From Campylobacteraceae bacterium (GTDB lineage: Bacteria; Campylobacterota; Campylobacteria; Campylobacterales; Sulfurovaceae): DNA of 6,365 bases. Positions 1 through 5,607 of this stretch are shown here, in pieces. Each line of letters opens with the position of its first letter. The stretch's first letter is position 1. The translations under genes were made by a program, and so were the position numbers. A model generated the notes under the pieces. It was not told where the DNA came from and made no database searches. It was given only the letters and a program-made list of their open reading frames with translations. The DNA is taken from NCBI GenBank assembly GCA_027022775.1, contig JALVXO010000263.1, forward strand, positions 1 to 6,365, read 5' to 3'.

Positions 1-161
1 AAAAAATATTAGAGGTATCCGATAACGGCAAAGGTTTTGACAAAAACAGAAAAACTGATTCATTAGGATTAAAACTGATTTATATGCTTGCTAAAAGTCA
101 ATTAAAAGGAAAAATTCTATTTGATACAGAAAATAAAACTTACTGCAAAATTGTCTTTTAA
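1..161 (+). CDS. Sensor histidine kinase, C-terminal end (partial; 5' end outside window)
   Basis: The frame beginning at base 3 is open to a TAA at 159-161 and gives 52 residues. These look like the end of a GHKL-type ATPase domain. An SDNGKGF motif (visible residues 6-12) matches the G1 box. SLGLKLI (20-26) matches the G2 box, followed by a helix and a Q-L-x-G strand turn and a final KIVF strand. The SLGLxLIxxLxxxQLxG pattern is typical of HisKA_2/LytS-like kinases, in which this domain binds ATP and phosphorylates a histidine in the dimerisation region. The sensor part, the phospho-accepting His and the N box lie outside the window, so the stimulus and partner regulator are unknown. The gene runs convergently into acnB with only 22 bp between stop codons. 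Confidence in the family is good; subfamily assignment is an inference from about 50 residues. Confidence 0.82.
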   Translation, partial: KILEVSDNGKGFDKNRKTDSLGLKLIYMLAKSQLKGKILFDTENKTYCKIVF

Positions 162-181
162 CAGGGGCTAGAACCCCTGTT
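160..181. terminator. Hairpin between convergent genes, probable bidirectional terminator
   Basis: ACAGGGG (161-167) and CCCCTGT (174-180) form a perfect 7-bp stem with a 6-nt loop, extended by an A-T pair at 160/181. It starts inside the stop codon of the kinase and ends 3 bp before the acnB stop. On the plus strand it is followed by TTTATTAATAA and on the minus strand by TTAAAAG, so the T-tracts are short and interrupted. The position between two facing stop codons is the main support for a terminator serving both genes; it may be inefficient. Confidence 0.6.
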
Positions 182-183
182 TA

Positions 184-2763
184 TTAATAATACTCAATCA
201 TTTCATCTAAAATTTCATCATCAATCTGATCGAAATTCAGATATTTATATACAGTGCCTTTTTTGTCGTCTGTAATTTTTTTGTTAACAATTTCGAAATA
301 CTCCTCTTTTGTAGGAAGACGTCCTAAAAGAGCACACACTGCTGCCAGTTCTGCACTTCCTAGGTAAACTTGCGCGCCTTTACCCATTCTGTTGTCGAAG
401 TTTCTTGTGCTTGTAGAGAATACAATTGCATTGTCGCGCACTCTTGCCTGGTTACCCATACACAAAGAGCACCCTGGAATCTCTGTTCTTGCTCCTGCCT
501 GGCCGAAAATTGCATAGTAACCCTCTTCTCTTAACTGAATCTCATCCATTTTTGTCGGAGGAGCAATCCACAATCTTGCATTTGCAGGACCTTCACCCTT
601 TAACACTTCGCCAAGAGCCCTAAATAGGCCAATGTTTGTCATACAGCTTCCTACAAACACTTCATCGATTTTCTCTGTAGGTCTTTTAGGGTCTGCTAAA
701 ACTTCGCTCAGTGTCGCAACATCATCTGGATCGTTAGGGCATGCCAAAATCGGTTCTTTAATTTCATTTAAGTCAATTTCAATTACAGCTGCATACTCAG
801 CATCTTTGTCTGCTTCAAGCAGTTCTGGATTGGCAAGCCACTCTTCCATTTTCTCTTTTCTTCTTTTTAGCGTCTCTTTATCTTCGTAACCGTGCTCGAT
901 TAACTCTTCGATTAATTTAACATTTGATTTTAAATACTCAATAATCGGCTCTTTGTTAAGTTTAACGGTACACGCTGCCGCGCTTCTTTCTGCAGATGCG
1001 TCGGTTAACTCAAACGCTTGCTCTACTTTTAAGTTTTCAAGACCTTCAATCTCTAAAATTCTTCCTGCAAAGATATTCTTTTTACCTTTCTTCTCTACAG
1101 TCAAAAGTCCTTGTTTAATTGCAAAATACGGAATTGCATTTACAAGGTCTCTTAATGTAATGCCAGGCTGCATTTCACCTTTAAATCTAACAAGCACAGA
1201 TTCAGGCATTGTTAAAGGCATCATTCCAGTAACCGCTGCAAACGCTACTAACCCGCTACCCGCAGGGAAACTGATACCGATTGGGAATCTTGTGTGACTG
1301 TCACCCCCTGTTCCTACAGTATCTGGCAGACACATTCTGTTTAACCAGCTATGTATTACCCCATCACCCGGTCTTAAAACAAAACCTTTTCTCTCTGTCC
1401 AGAATTTCGGAAGAGTGTGCTGCAATTCAATATCTGCAGGTTTTGGATAAGCTGCAGTGTGACAGAAAGACTGAAGAACAAAATCGGCCCCAAAGCTAAG
1501 CGCTGCAAGCTCTTTAATTTCATCTCTTGTCATTGGACCTGTGGTATCCTGGCTTCCTACAGTGGTACATACAGGCTCAACATACATGCCAGGGCGCACA
1601 CCCTCCATACCGCACGCTTTTCCTACCATTTTTTGCGCCAATGTGTAACCGCCTTTGCTGCCTTCTGGCTGTTCCGGTTTAATAAATATATCTATAGGCT
1701 CTAAACCTAGCACTTCTCTTGCTTTTGCAGTCAAACCTTTGCCGATAATTAAAGGAATTCTTCCGCCTGCTCTCATTTCATCAGGCAGTGTATTTGGCTG
1801 AAGCTTAAATTGGCTTACAACTTCGCCGTTTTTCTCAATAACACCGTCATACGGCTTAATTGTAATTACATCTCCGGTTTCTAATTTATCTACAGGCGCC
1901 TGAATTGGAAGACATCCGCTATCTTCTGCAGTGTTAAAGAAAATAGGTGCAATAATTGAACCTATTACAATACCGCCTGTTCTTTTATTAGGCACACCCT
2001 CAATATCGTGTCCAAAATGCCACTGAACAGAGTTGATGCCCGATTTTCTTGAACTTCCAGTTCCTACAACATCACCAACATACGCTAGAGGATGCCCTTT
2101 TTTCTTAAGTTCTGCAATTGTCTCAAGAGGTTTTTCCATTCTGGCTTGCAGCATAGATTGCGCATGAAGCGGGATATCGGCTCTTGTAAACGCTTCGCTT
2201 GCCGGGCTTAAATCGTCTGTGTTTGTCTCACCCGGAACTTTGTAAACTGTTGCTGTAATCTCTTTTGGAAGTTCCGGCTTGCTTGTAAACCACTCTGCAT
2301 TTGCCCAAGACTCAATTACCTCTTTGGCATATTTATTCCCCTCATCCATAAGTTTTTTAACATCATTAAATGCATCATAAACCAAAATTGTGTGTTTTAA
2401 CTCATTTGCAGCCGCTTGAGCCAGCTCATCATCAAGTTTTAACGCATCTACAAGCGGGCCTACATTGTATCCGCCAAGCATTTTGCCCAAAATTTTAATA
2501 GCATCAAGCTTGCTTATAATTTCGCTAGAAGCTTTGCCCTGCACAATATCGTTTAAAAATGCCGCTTTAACATAAGCTGCATCGTCAACCCCGGCAGGAA
2601 CTCTGTTTTTTAATAAATCAAGAAGATACTCCGGCTCTTTTACCGGACTCTCTTTTAAAAGCTCTACTAACTCTGCTGTTTGTTTTGCAGTTAACGGAAG
2701 CGGTGGAACATTAAGCTTTGCTCTCTCTTCGGTGTGTTTTTTGTAATCTTCAATTAGTGACAT
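184..2763 (-). CDS. acnB: Aconitate hydratase B (bifunctional aconitase / 2-methylisocitrate dehydratase)
   Basis: This is a cytoplasmic [4Fe-4S] enzyme that interconverts citrate and isocitrate via cis-aconitate in the (oxidative or reductive) TCA cycle. The product is 859 residues, close to the 865 of E. coli AcnB. AcnB domain order is visible: an N-terminal HEAT-like region, a swivel domain with NTDDLSPA (about 181-188) and GTGSSRKSG (234-242), then the catalytic core with GDSHTRFP (487-494). The cluster cysteines are C707 (GSCMTN), C765 and C768 (GCSLC), and an STSTRNFDNRMG segment (783-794) is present. The ATG at 2763 is chosen over an upstream in-frame start (codon 2803-2805) because AGGAG lies 5 nt before it and MSLIEDYKKH matches AcnB N-termini; the 14 extra residues would read through the upstream repeats. 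There is no frameshift. It appears monocistronic: 142 bp separate it from apaH, and an operator-like repeat set lies just upstream. The E. coli and Helicobacter apo-enzymes bind RNA; whether this one does is unknown. Confidence 0.97.
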   Translation of the reverse strand: MSLIEDYKKHTEERAKLNVPPLPLTAKQTAELVELLKESPVKEPEYLLDLLKNRVPAGVDDAAYVKAAFLNDIVQGKASSEIISKLDAIKILGKMLGGYNVGPLVDALKLDDELAQAAANELKHTILVYDAFNDVKKLMDEGNKYAKEVIESWANAEWFTSKPELPKEITATVYKVPGETNTDDLSPASEAFTRADIPLHAQSMLQARMEKPLETIAELKKKGHPLAYVGDVVGTGSSRKSGINSVQWHFGHDIEGVPNKRTGGIVIGSIIAPIFFNTAEDSGCLPIQAPVDKLETGDVITIKPYDGVIEKNGEVVSQFKLQPNTLPDEMRAGGRIPLIIGKGLTAKAREVLGLEPIDIFIKPEQPEGSKGGYTLAQKMVGKACGMEGVRPGMYVEPVCTTVGSQDTTGPMTRDEIKELAALSFGADFVLQSFCHTAAYPKPADIELQHTLPKFWTERKGFVLRPGDGVIHSWLNRMCLPDTVGTGGDSHTRFPIGISFPAGSGLVAFAAVTGMMPLTMPESVLVRFKGEMQPGITLRDLVNAIPYFAIKQGLLTVEKKGKKNIFAGRILEIEGLENLKVEQAFELTDASAERSAAACTVKLNKEPIIEYLKSNVKLIEELIEHGYEDKETLKRRKEKMEEWLANPELLEADKDAEYAAVIEIDLNEIKEPILACPNDPDDVATLSEVLADPKRPTEKIDEVFVGSCMTNIGLFRALGEVLKGEGPANARLWIAPPTKMDEIQLREEGYYAIFGQAGARTEIPGCSLCMGNQARVRDNAIVFSTSTRNFDNRMGKGAQVYLGSAELAAVCALLGRLPTKEEYFEIVNKKITDDKKGTVYKYLNFDQIDDEILDEMIEYY

Positions 2764-2768
2764 CACAA

Positions 2769-2773
2769 CTCCT
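2769..2773 (-). promoter_or_regulatory. Ribosome binding site of acnB
   Basis: The minus strand reads GTAGGAGTTGTGATG. AGGAG is placed 5 nt before the ATG at 2763, and nothing comparable precedes the more upstream in-frame start. This fixes the acnB start. Confidence 0.85.
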
Positions 2774-2776
2774 ACA

Positions 2777-2806
2777 TTTGATAATTTGATAGCATATATT
2801 ATCAAA
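2777..2806. promoter_or_regulatory. TTTGATA repeat cluster / 9-bp inverted repeat upstream of acnB (putative operator or 5'-UTR hairpin)
   Basis: TTTGATAAT (2777-2785) and ATTATCAAA (2798-2806) are perfect 9-bp inverted repeats around a 12-nt spacer. A further TTTGATA (2785-2791) overlaps the spacer, so the site has two direct copies 8 bp apart and one inverted copy. In acnB mRNA the 5' arm could pair with either downstream copy, giving two mutually exclusive stems, the outer one ending 3 nt before the AGGAG. This could be a regulator-binding site, an RNA control element, or AT-rich coincidence. The symmetry is seen directly; function is inferred. Confidence 0.45.
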
Positions 2807-2818
2807 ACTTCTATTTTA
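2798..2818 (-). promoter_or_regulatory. Possible acnB promoter region (-10-like hexamers)
   Basis: On the minus strand TAAAAT (2813-2818) and GATAAT (2798-2803) each match TATAAT at five of six positions in a very AT-rich stretch upstream of acnB. No good -35 is seen at the right distance. If the first is used, transcription would start near 2806, at the edge of the inverted repeat; if the second is used, the repeats overlap the promoter itself. The choice cannot be made by eye. Confidence 0.25.
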
Positions 2819-2905
2819 AAAAGAACCTAATTTACTTTTAAAAATCGGTATTTTTTTCTGTGTATCGTATTGTTACAAGAAACTTGCGAGTGTTACTTTT
2901 TTTTA

Positions 2906-3724
2906 CTATTTTGGCTCCAGCCCGTTTGTGCATTTTACTGTAACTTTTACCTCATTTGGCAATGAAACCGCGGTAAGTTCACCGTTCCAGATGCATCCTG
3001 TATCTATTGCCAAAATATCTTTACGGTTTACAAAACCTAGTGTAGACCAGTGCCCAAAAACTATTTTTAACTCTTTTTCTGTTTTTACAGGACAGTCAAA
3101 CCACGGAAAGAGCTCTTTTGTTTTAAGCTCTTTTGGCGAACCTTTCTGTTTAAAATCCAAGCGTCCATCTCTGTAACAGTAGCGCATTCGGGTGAAAGAA
3201 CCGAGTATGTAGCGCTCTAAATCCAGATTTGAGCCATTTGGGTCAAAATAGGGGCTATCTTTTTTCAGCATCGCTTTTAACCACTCTTTTGCATCTTTGC
3301 CCTGCAGCCTTTTTTGCAAAATATCACTGTAATATTTTGCTGCGCCAAGTTCAAGGTTTGGAGCTACACCTGCATGTGCCATTGCGTAACCTAAACTGTA
3401 ATCCAAATGGATAAAAGGGCGGCTTATAATCCAGTTTAAAAGTTTATCGCAATTTGGGGATTTTAGTATTGGTTCGATTGTTGGATTACTTTTTTTAATT
3501 CCAAAATATGCAGCTATTAAGCTTATATCATGGTTTCCCAATACCGTTTTTACACTCTCTTTTATCGAATATATATATTCTAAAGTCTCCAGACTCTCTT
3601 TGCCCCGGTTTATTAAGTCGCCTACAAGCCAAAGGGTATCTTTTCTTGGATTAAACTCTATCTTTTTTAAAAGTTCTCTAAAATTTGTATAGCACCCCTG
3701 TATATCACCTATTGCCCAAACCAA
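2906..3724 (-). CDS. apaH: Symmetrical bis(5'-nucleosyl)-tetraphosphatase (Ap4A hydrolase)
   Basis: This is a cytoplasmic metallophosphatase that splits Ap4A symmetrically into two ADP; E. coli ApaH also removes Np4 caps from RNA 5' ends. The 272 residues (E. coli 280) carry the calcineurin-like motifs in order: GDIQGC (6-11), GDLINRG (35-41), GNHD (63-66), MAHAG (115-119) and FGHW (223-226). The ApaH-specific tail DTGCIWNGELTA (241-252) and FTRMRYC (177-183) follow, so this is ApaH and not a generic phosphoesterase. The start is TTG at 3724, supported by AGGAGG 7 nt upstream and by alignment of the first residues (MVWAIGD) with ApaH N-termini. It directly abuts the TGA of the upstream glycosylase gene, so translation is probably coupled. 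GDIQGC has Gln where many ApaH have His (GDVHGC); this D-x-Q/H-G variant also occurs in the family. Confidence 0.95.
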   Translation of the reverse strand: MVWAIGDIQGCYTNFRELLKKIEFNPRKDTLWLVGDLINRGKESLETLEYIYSIKESVKTVLGNHDISLIAAYFGIKKSNPTIEPILKSPNCDKLLNWIISRPFIHLDYSLGYAMAHAGVAPNLELGAAKYYSDILQKRLQGKDAKEWLKAMLKKDSPYFDPNGSNLDLERYILGSFTRMRYCYRDGRLDFKQKGSPKELKTKELFPWFDCPVKTEKELKIVFGHWSTLGFVNRKDILAIDTGCIWNGELTAVSLPNEVKVTVKCTNGLEPK

Positions 3725-4207
3725 TCAACACCCTCCTAAAGCTTTTTTATACTCTTTGATTTTATCTTCCATTTTCATTGCCATATATGCCGGCGAAGGG
3801 GAAGGGAGATAAACAGTTTCAATATTTAAATGAGAAAAATGCTTATTGTATATCTTTTCTGCAAGCCGGCTTGTAAATGCTATTTTTTGAATATTTGGAT
3901 AGTTTTTTAAAAGAGCCTCAATATCATTAGGAACAATATCTTTTAAATTGCTATCAGCTGAGTTTTTTCGCTTGCAGCTTTGCACAATATCCCAAAGAGC
4001 CAACCTGCACTGTTTAATAAGCCAAATTTTTTGATCTTTAATATTTGCCGGATAGCCGCTTATTGTGCTTAATATTTTCCAGAATTGATTTTTGGGGTGA
4101 GAGTAGTAAAAACTGTTCTCAAACGATTTTAAACTTGGAAAAGTTCCCAATATTAATATTTTGCTGCTTTTAAAAATTATCGGTTTAAACGGATGCTCTT
4201 GCTTCAT
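3725..4207 (-). CDS. DNA-deoxyinosine glycosylase, UDG superfamily family 6 (HDG-like)
   Basis: This is a predicted monofunctional base-excision repair glycosylase. Studied family 6 members remove hypoxanthine (deaminated adenine) rather than uracil. Its 160 residues give a single UDG-fold domain. GTFPSLKS (21-28) is the family's first active-site motif. FYYSHPKNQFW (33-43) contains Asn40, equivalent to the catalytic Asn described for family 6. ALWDIVQSC (70-78) and NDIEALL (94-100) follow, and LPSPSP (134-139) is the second active-site loop, which in related enzymes reads LPSTSP. The ATG at 4207 is preceded by an AAGGG about 5 nt away. The stop abuts the apaH start, so the two form an operon, with this gene first. 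Substrate preference is inferred from the family; a mismatch-specific uracil/thymine glycosylase is a less likely reading. Confidence 0.88.
   Translation of the reverse strand: MKQEHPFKPIIFKSSKILILGTFPSLKSFENSFYYSHPKNQFWKILSTISGYPANIKDQKIWLIKQCRLALWDIVQSCKRKNSADSNLKDIVPNDIEALLKNYPNIQKIAFTSRLAEKIYNKHFSHLNIETVYLPSPSPAYMAMKMEDKIKEYKKALGGC
3732..3737 (-). promoter_or_regulatory. Ribosome binding site of apaH (supports TTG start)
   Basis: A strong AGGAGG lies inside the last codons of the upstream glycosylase gene, 7 nt before the TTG at 3724. It is the best match to the anti-SD sequence in the window and makes the unusual TTG start credible. Confidence 0.85.
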
Positions 4208-4236
4208 AAAACCCTTTCTGTAATAAAATGAAGCTT

Positions 4237-4320
4237 AGAGCCCAGAGTTATTGGTGCAGCTGCACCGCATTTATTATTTGCGGCTTTGCCGCTTAAACCA
4301 CCTTATTAGCTCTTGGCTCT
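4237..4320. repeat. Branched inverted-repeat structure in spacer
   Basis: AGAGCCCAGAG (4237-4247) faces CTCTTGGCTCT (4310-4320), with one mismatch in 11. Inside, GGTG (4253-4256) can pair with CACC (4299-4302). Alternatively, GGTGCAGCTGCACC (4253-4266) is a perfect 14-bp palindrome. GCGGC-TTT-GCCGC (4280-4292) forms a tight 5-bp hairpin. Together they can fold as an outer stem with two internal hairpins on either strand. No T-tract follows, so it is not a classical terminator. It resembles a dispersed palindromic intergenic element lying between the DUF4149 operon and the glycosylase gene. Confidence 0.6.
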
Positions 4321-4348
4321 GCGCTCTAATCTCTTAGCTGTAAGCCGC
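4307..4348. repeat. Degenerate 7-bp tandem repeat (consensus NNGCTCT)
   Basis: Six contiguous heptads can be read: TAGCTCT, TGGCTCT, GCGCTCT, AATCTCT, TAGCTGT and AAGCCGC. They end 5 bp before the stop of the DUF4149 gene. The 7-bp period and the CTCTTGGCTCT core recur at 5804-5838, which argues against chance. These are decayed short tandem repeats in non-coding DNA. Confidence 0.6.
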
Positions 4349-4353
4349 AAGGA

Positions 4354-4839
4354 TTACTTAAGTTCTTTCTGCATAGTTCTTACAAACAAAATCAGCGCAA
4401 AAAGCATAACAAAAAATAGCGCTATTTCACTCCCTTTGTGCATATTTTCAAAAATAGTGCTATTTACCGCCTTTTCACCCTGAGCCTGCATCTGTATGAT
4501 GCTGCTCATATAAAAATAGTTAAAAAGCATACTGCTCATAATAAACCCAAGAGCGCTTAATGTTTTAACCAAATCTCTGTTAAAACGCTTGTATTGATAC
4601 CCTTCATAAAAAATAACTCCGAAAACTCCGGTTAAAATAAAATATTTTAAGCCTATGAAGTTTTGGGTCATTATCAACCCCTCTTGAAAACGGTTTAAAA
4701 GTTCAGCACCCAGCCACTTTTCGCTGTGGAATGTAACAGGTGCGACTACAGCGCCGGCATATAGGCTGGCTCCTAAAACTATACCCAAAATCAGCAGGTA
4801 AATTGCAGTAAAATATCTGTTTGTTTTAAAGTTTTGCAT
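4354..4839 (-). CDS. DUF4149-like four-helix membrane protein
   Basis: This is a 161-residue inner-membrane protein of unknown function. Hydrophobic segments fall at about 10-33, 61-80, 91-113 and 138-154. A proline after helix 1 (VVAPVTF, 31-37), a Phe/Glu-rich turn before helix 2 (NRFQEGLI) and an H-K-G-S-E segment at the start of helix 4 fit the DUF4149 (TMEM205-like) pattern. The short loop between helices 2 and 3 is basic (KRFNRD, 84-89), which by the positive-inside rule puts that loop and both ends in the cytoplasm. The ATG at 4839 is preferred over an adjacent TTG (4842) because AAAGGA, overlapping the stop of the upstream gene, lies 5 nt before the ATG but only 2 nt before the TTG. 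It is the last gene of the acyP operon. The DUF4149 assignment is by recognition of pattern and is not certain. Confidence 0.75.
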   Translation of the reverse strand: MQNFKTNRYFTAIYLLILGIVLGASLYAGAVVAPVTFHSEKWLGAELLNRFQEGLIMTQNFIGLKYFILTGVFGVIFYEGYQYKRFNRDLVKTLSALGFIMSSMLFNYFYMSSIIQMQAQGEKAVNSTIFENMHKGSEIALFFVMLFALILFVRTMQKELK

Positions 4840-4848
4840 CAATATCCT

Positions 4849-5058
4849 TTATCTTTCGCCAAGCGGATTGTCGCTTCGTTTTTTTATTTTTTTAGGCTTA
4901 TCCTCTTCTAAAGAGAGAAATTGCGGAGTTGCAAATTGCGAACCGTATATTATGCACCCTTTGCAGCCCGGTTCGCACTTATGCTTTAATTTTCTGCACC
5001 AGTCGGTTATTCCCTCTTCGCTTATTGTTGAGTATTGGCATCCCCATCCGCTTGCCAT
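4849..5058 (-). CDS. Small Cys-rich protein, possible metal binding, function unknown
   Basis: The product has 69 residues and I cannot name its family with confidence. Five cysteines lie in the N-terminal half: C7 (GWGCQ), C21 (DWCRK), C28, C32 and C35 (CEPGCKGC). The C-x3-C-x2-C group plus C21 could bind zinc or an iron-sulfur cluster. The C-terminal third is charged (EEDKPKKIKKRSD, 51-63) and probably disordered. There is no signal peptide, so a cytoplasmic location is expected. The ATG follows the acylphosphatase TAA after one base and is preceded by GAGG 7 nt away, inside the upstream gene. Its own stop overlaps the ribosome binding site of the membrane-protein gene. This tight packing is the best evidence that it is a real gene; antisense reading of the region shows no known protein. 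Confidence 0.78.
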   Translation of the reverse strand: MASGWGCQYSTISEEGITDWCRKLKHKCEPGCKGCIIYGSQFATPQFLSLEEDKPKKIKKRSDNPLGER

Positions 5059-5059
5059 T

Positions 5060-5338
5060 TTAATACCTCACTTCAAATGTGTTAGAAAAAGTAATATTTT
5101 CACTGCAATCGCCAATATTGACCGCTTCTACTTCGCTTTTTGGCGAACCTTCATAAAGTATCTCTAAAATCTCCGCCATATTCATACCCGGCTCATTTTT
5201 TACCACCACCTCAACATCGCCATTGGATAAATTTTTAATATATCCAATATACCCTTTATTTCTTAAAATATTTGAAACATGCTTTCTGTAAAAAACCCTT
5301 TGAACTTTGCCCGAAACTATAAATTTTGCACAACTCAT
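5060..5338 (-). CDS. acyP: Acylphosphatase
   Basis: This is a small cytoplasmic enzyme that hydrolyses acyl phosphates such as acetyl phosphate and 1,3-bisphosphoglycerate. The product is 92 residues, the usual size for a stand-alone acylphosphatase. The substrate loop reads GKVQRVFYR (10-18) and contains the catalytic Arg18; GYIKNLSNGDVEVV (32-45) supplies the catalytic Asn36. The loop differs from the classical VQGV(G/F)FR in having Arg14 instead of Gly, while both catalytic residues are intact. The ATG at 5338 gives a normal N-terminus; its Shine-Dalgarno is weak (AGAAG, close to the ATG). It is the first gene of a three-gene unit, with one base between its stop and the next start, and has its own promoter. 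Confidence 0.93.
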   Translation of the reverse strand: MSCAKFIVSGKVQRVFYRKHVSNILRNKGYIGYIKNLSNGDVEVVVKNEPGMNMAEILEILYEGSPKSEVEAVNIGDCSENITFSNTFEVRY

Positions 5339-5368
5339 TGCTTCTTTTAACCTCGATTTTTTATTGCT

Positions 5369-5377
5369 ATTATAGCA
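5369..5377 (-). promoter_or_regulatory. Extended -10 promoter of the acyP operon
   Basis: The minus strand reads TGCTATAAT: a perfect TATAAT (5369-5374) preceded by TGN (5375-5377). Transcription would begin near 5362, leaving a leader of about 23 nt before acyP. No TTGACA-like -35 is present, only AT-rich sequence, as is usual for the main sigma factor in Campylobacterota. Confidence 0.65.
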
Positions 5378-5394
5378 TAATGTAATTAGTTATT

Positions 5395-5409
5395 TTAACC
5401 ACTGGTTAA
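5395..5409. promoter_or_regulatory. 15-bp palindrome upstream of acyP promoter (putative operator)
   Basis: TTAACCA-C-TGGTTAA is a perfect inverted repeat with 7-bp arms around one central base. Its centre is about 40 bp upstream of the predicted acyP transcription start, over the -35 position. This is a usual place for a dimeric regulator. No regulator family can be named. Confidence 0.45.
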
Positions 5410-5416
5410 CAGAAAG

Positions 5417-5437
5417 TTAGGTTTTAGGATTTAGGAT
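5417..5437. repeat. 7-bp tandem repeat, TTAGGAT type
   Basis: TTAGGTT, TTAGGAT and TTAGGAT are three adjacent near-identical heptads. Decayed units with the same spacing (for example CAGGATT at 5452-5458) can be followed to about 5472. Confidence 0.6.
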
Positions 5438-5607
5438 TAAAATTGAGCAGTCAGGATTAAAGTTTAGGCTCTATATCGTTTACGCGAAAGCTGTCTGGAA
5501 GATAGGAAGCAAAACATATCGTTTTCATAAACCGTGAATTAATTCAGAAAAACAGATAGCAAAGAACTAAAAACGGTAATAAAAAACATTTCTAGTTTTC
5601 AGTTTTC

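Noticed and set aside
426..1704. Plus-strand open frames inside acnB
   Set aside because: They are antisense to an intact, highly conserved acnB, overlap each other, and encode low-complexity Ser/Leu-rich sequence with no family resemblance.
2764..2805. Upstream extension of acnB by 14 codons
   Set aside because: The extension (IIYAIKLSNVGVV) would be read from the repeat region, lacks a ribosome binding site and is not seen at AcnB N-termini, whereas the ATG at 2763 has AGGAG at ideal spacing.
2877..2904. Possible terminator (CAAG-AAA-CTTG followed by T8 on the plus strand)
   Set aside because: The stem is only 4 bp, the T-run is 10 bases away from it, and no plus-strand gene ends here. 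For apaH on the minus strand the run is A, not U.
4307..4348. CRISPR-like regularity
   Set aside because: The units are 7 bp, contiguous and degenerate, with no spacers. No cas genes are in the window.
4868..5167. Plus-strand open frame opposite the Cys-rich protein and acyP
   Set aside because: It is antisense to two genes with good start signals and tight operon spacing, and its translation has no recognisable features.
5535..5546. TGAATTAATTCA palindrome as an operator
   Set aside because: It is a 12-bp AT palindrome in a very AT-rich gap, not placed near any promoter, and could easily occur by chance.
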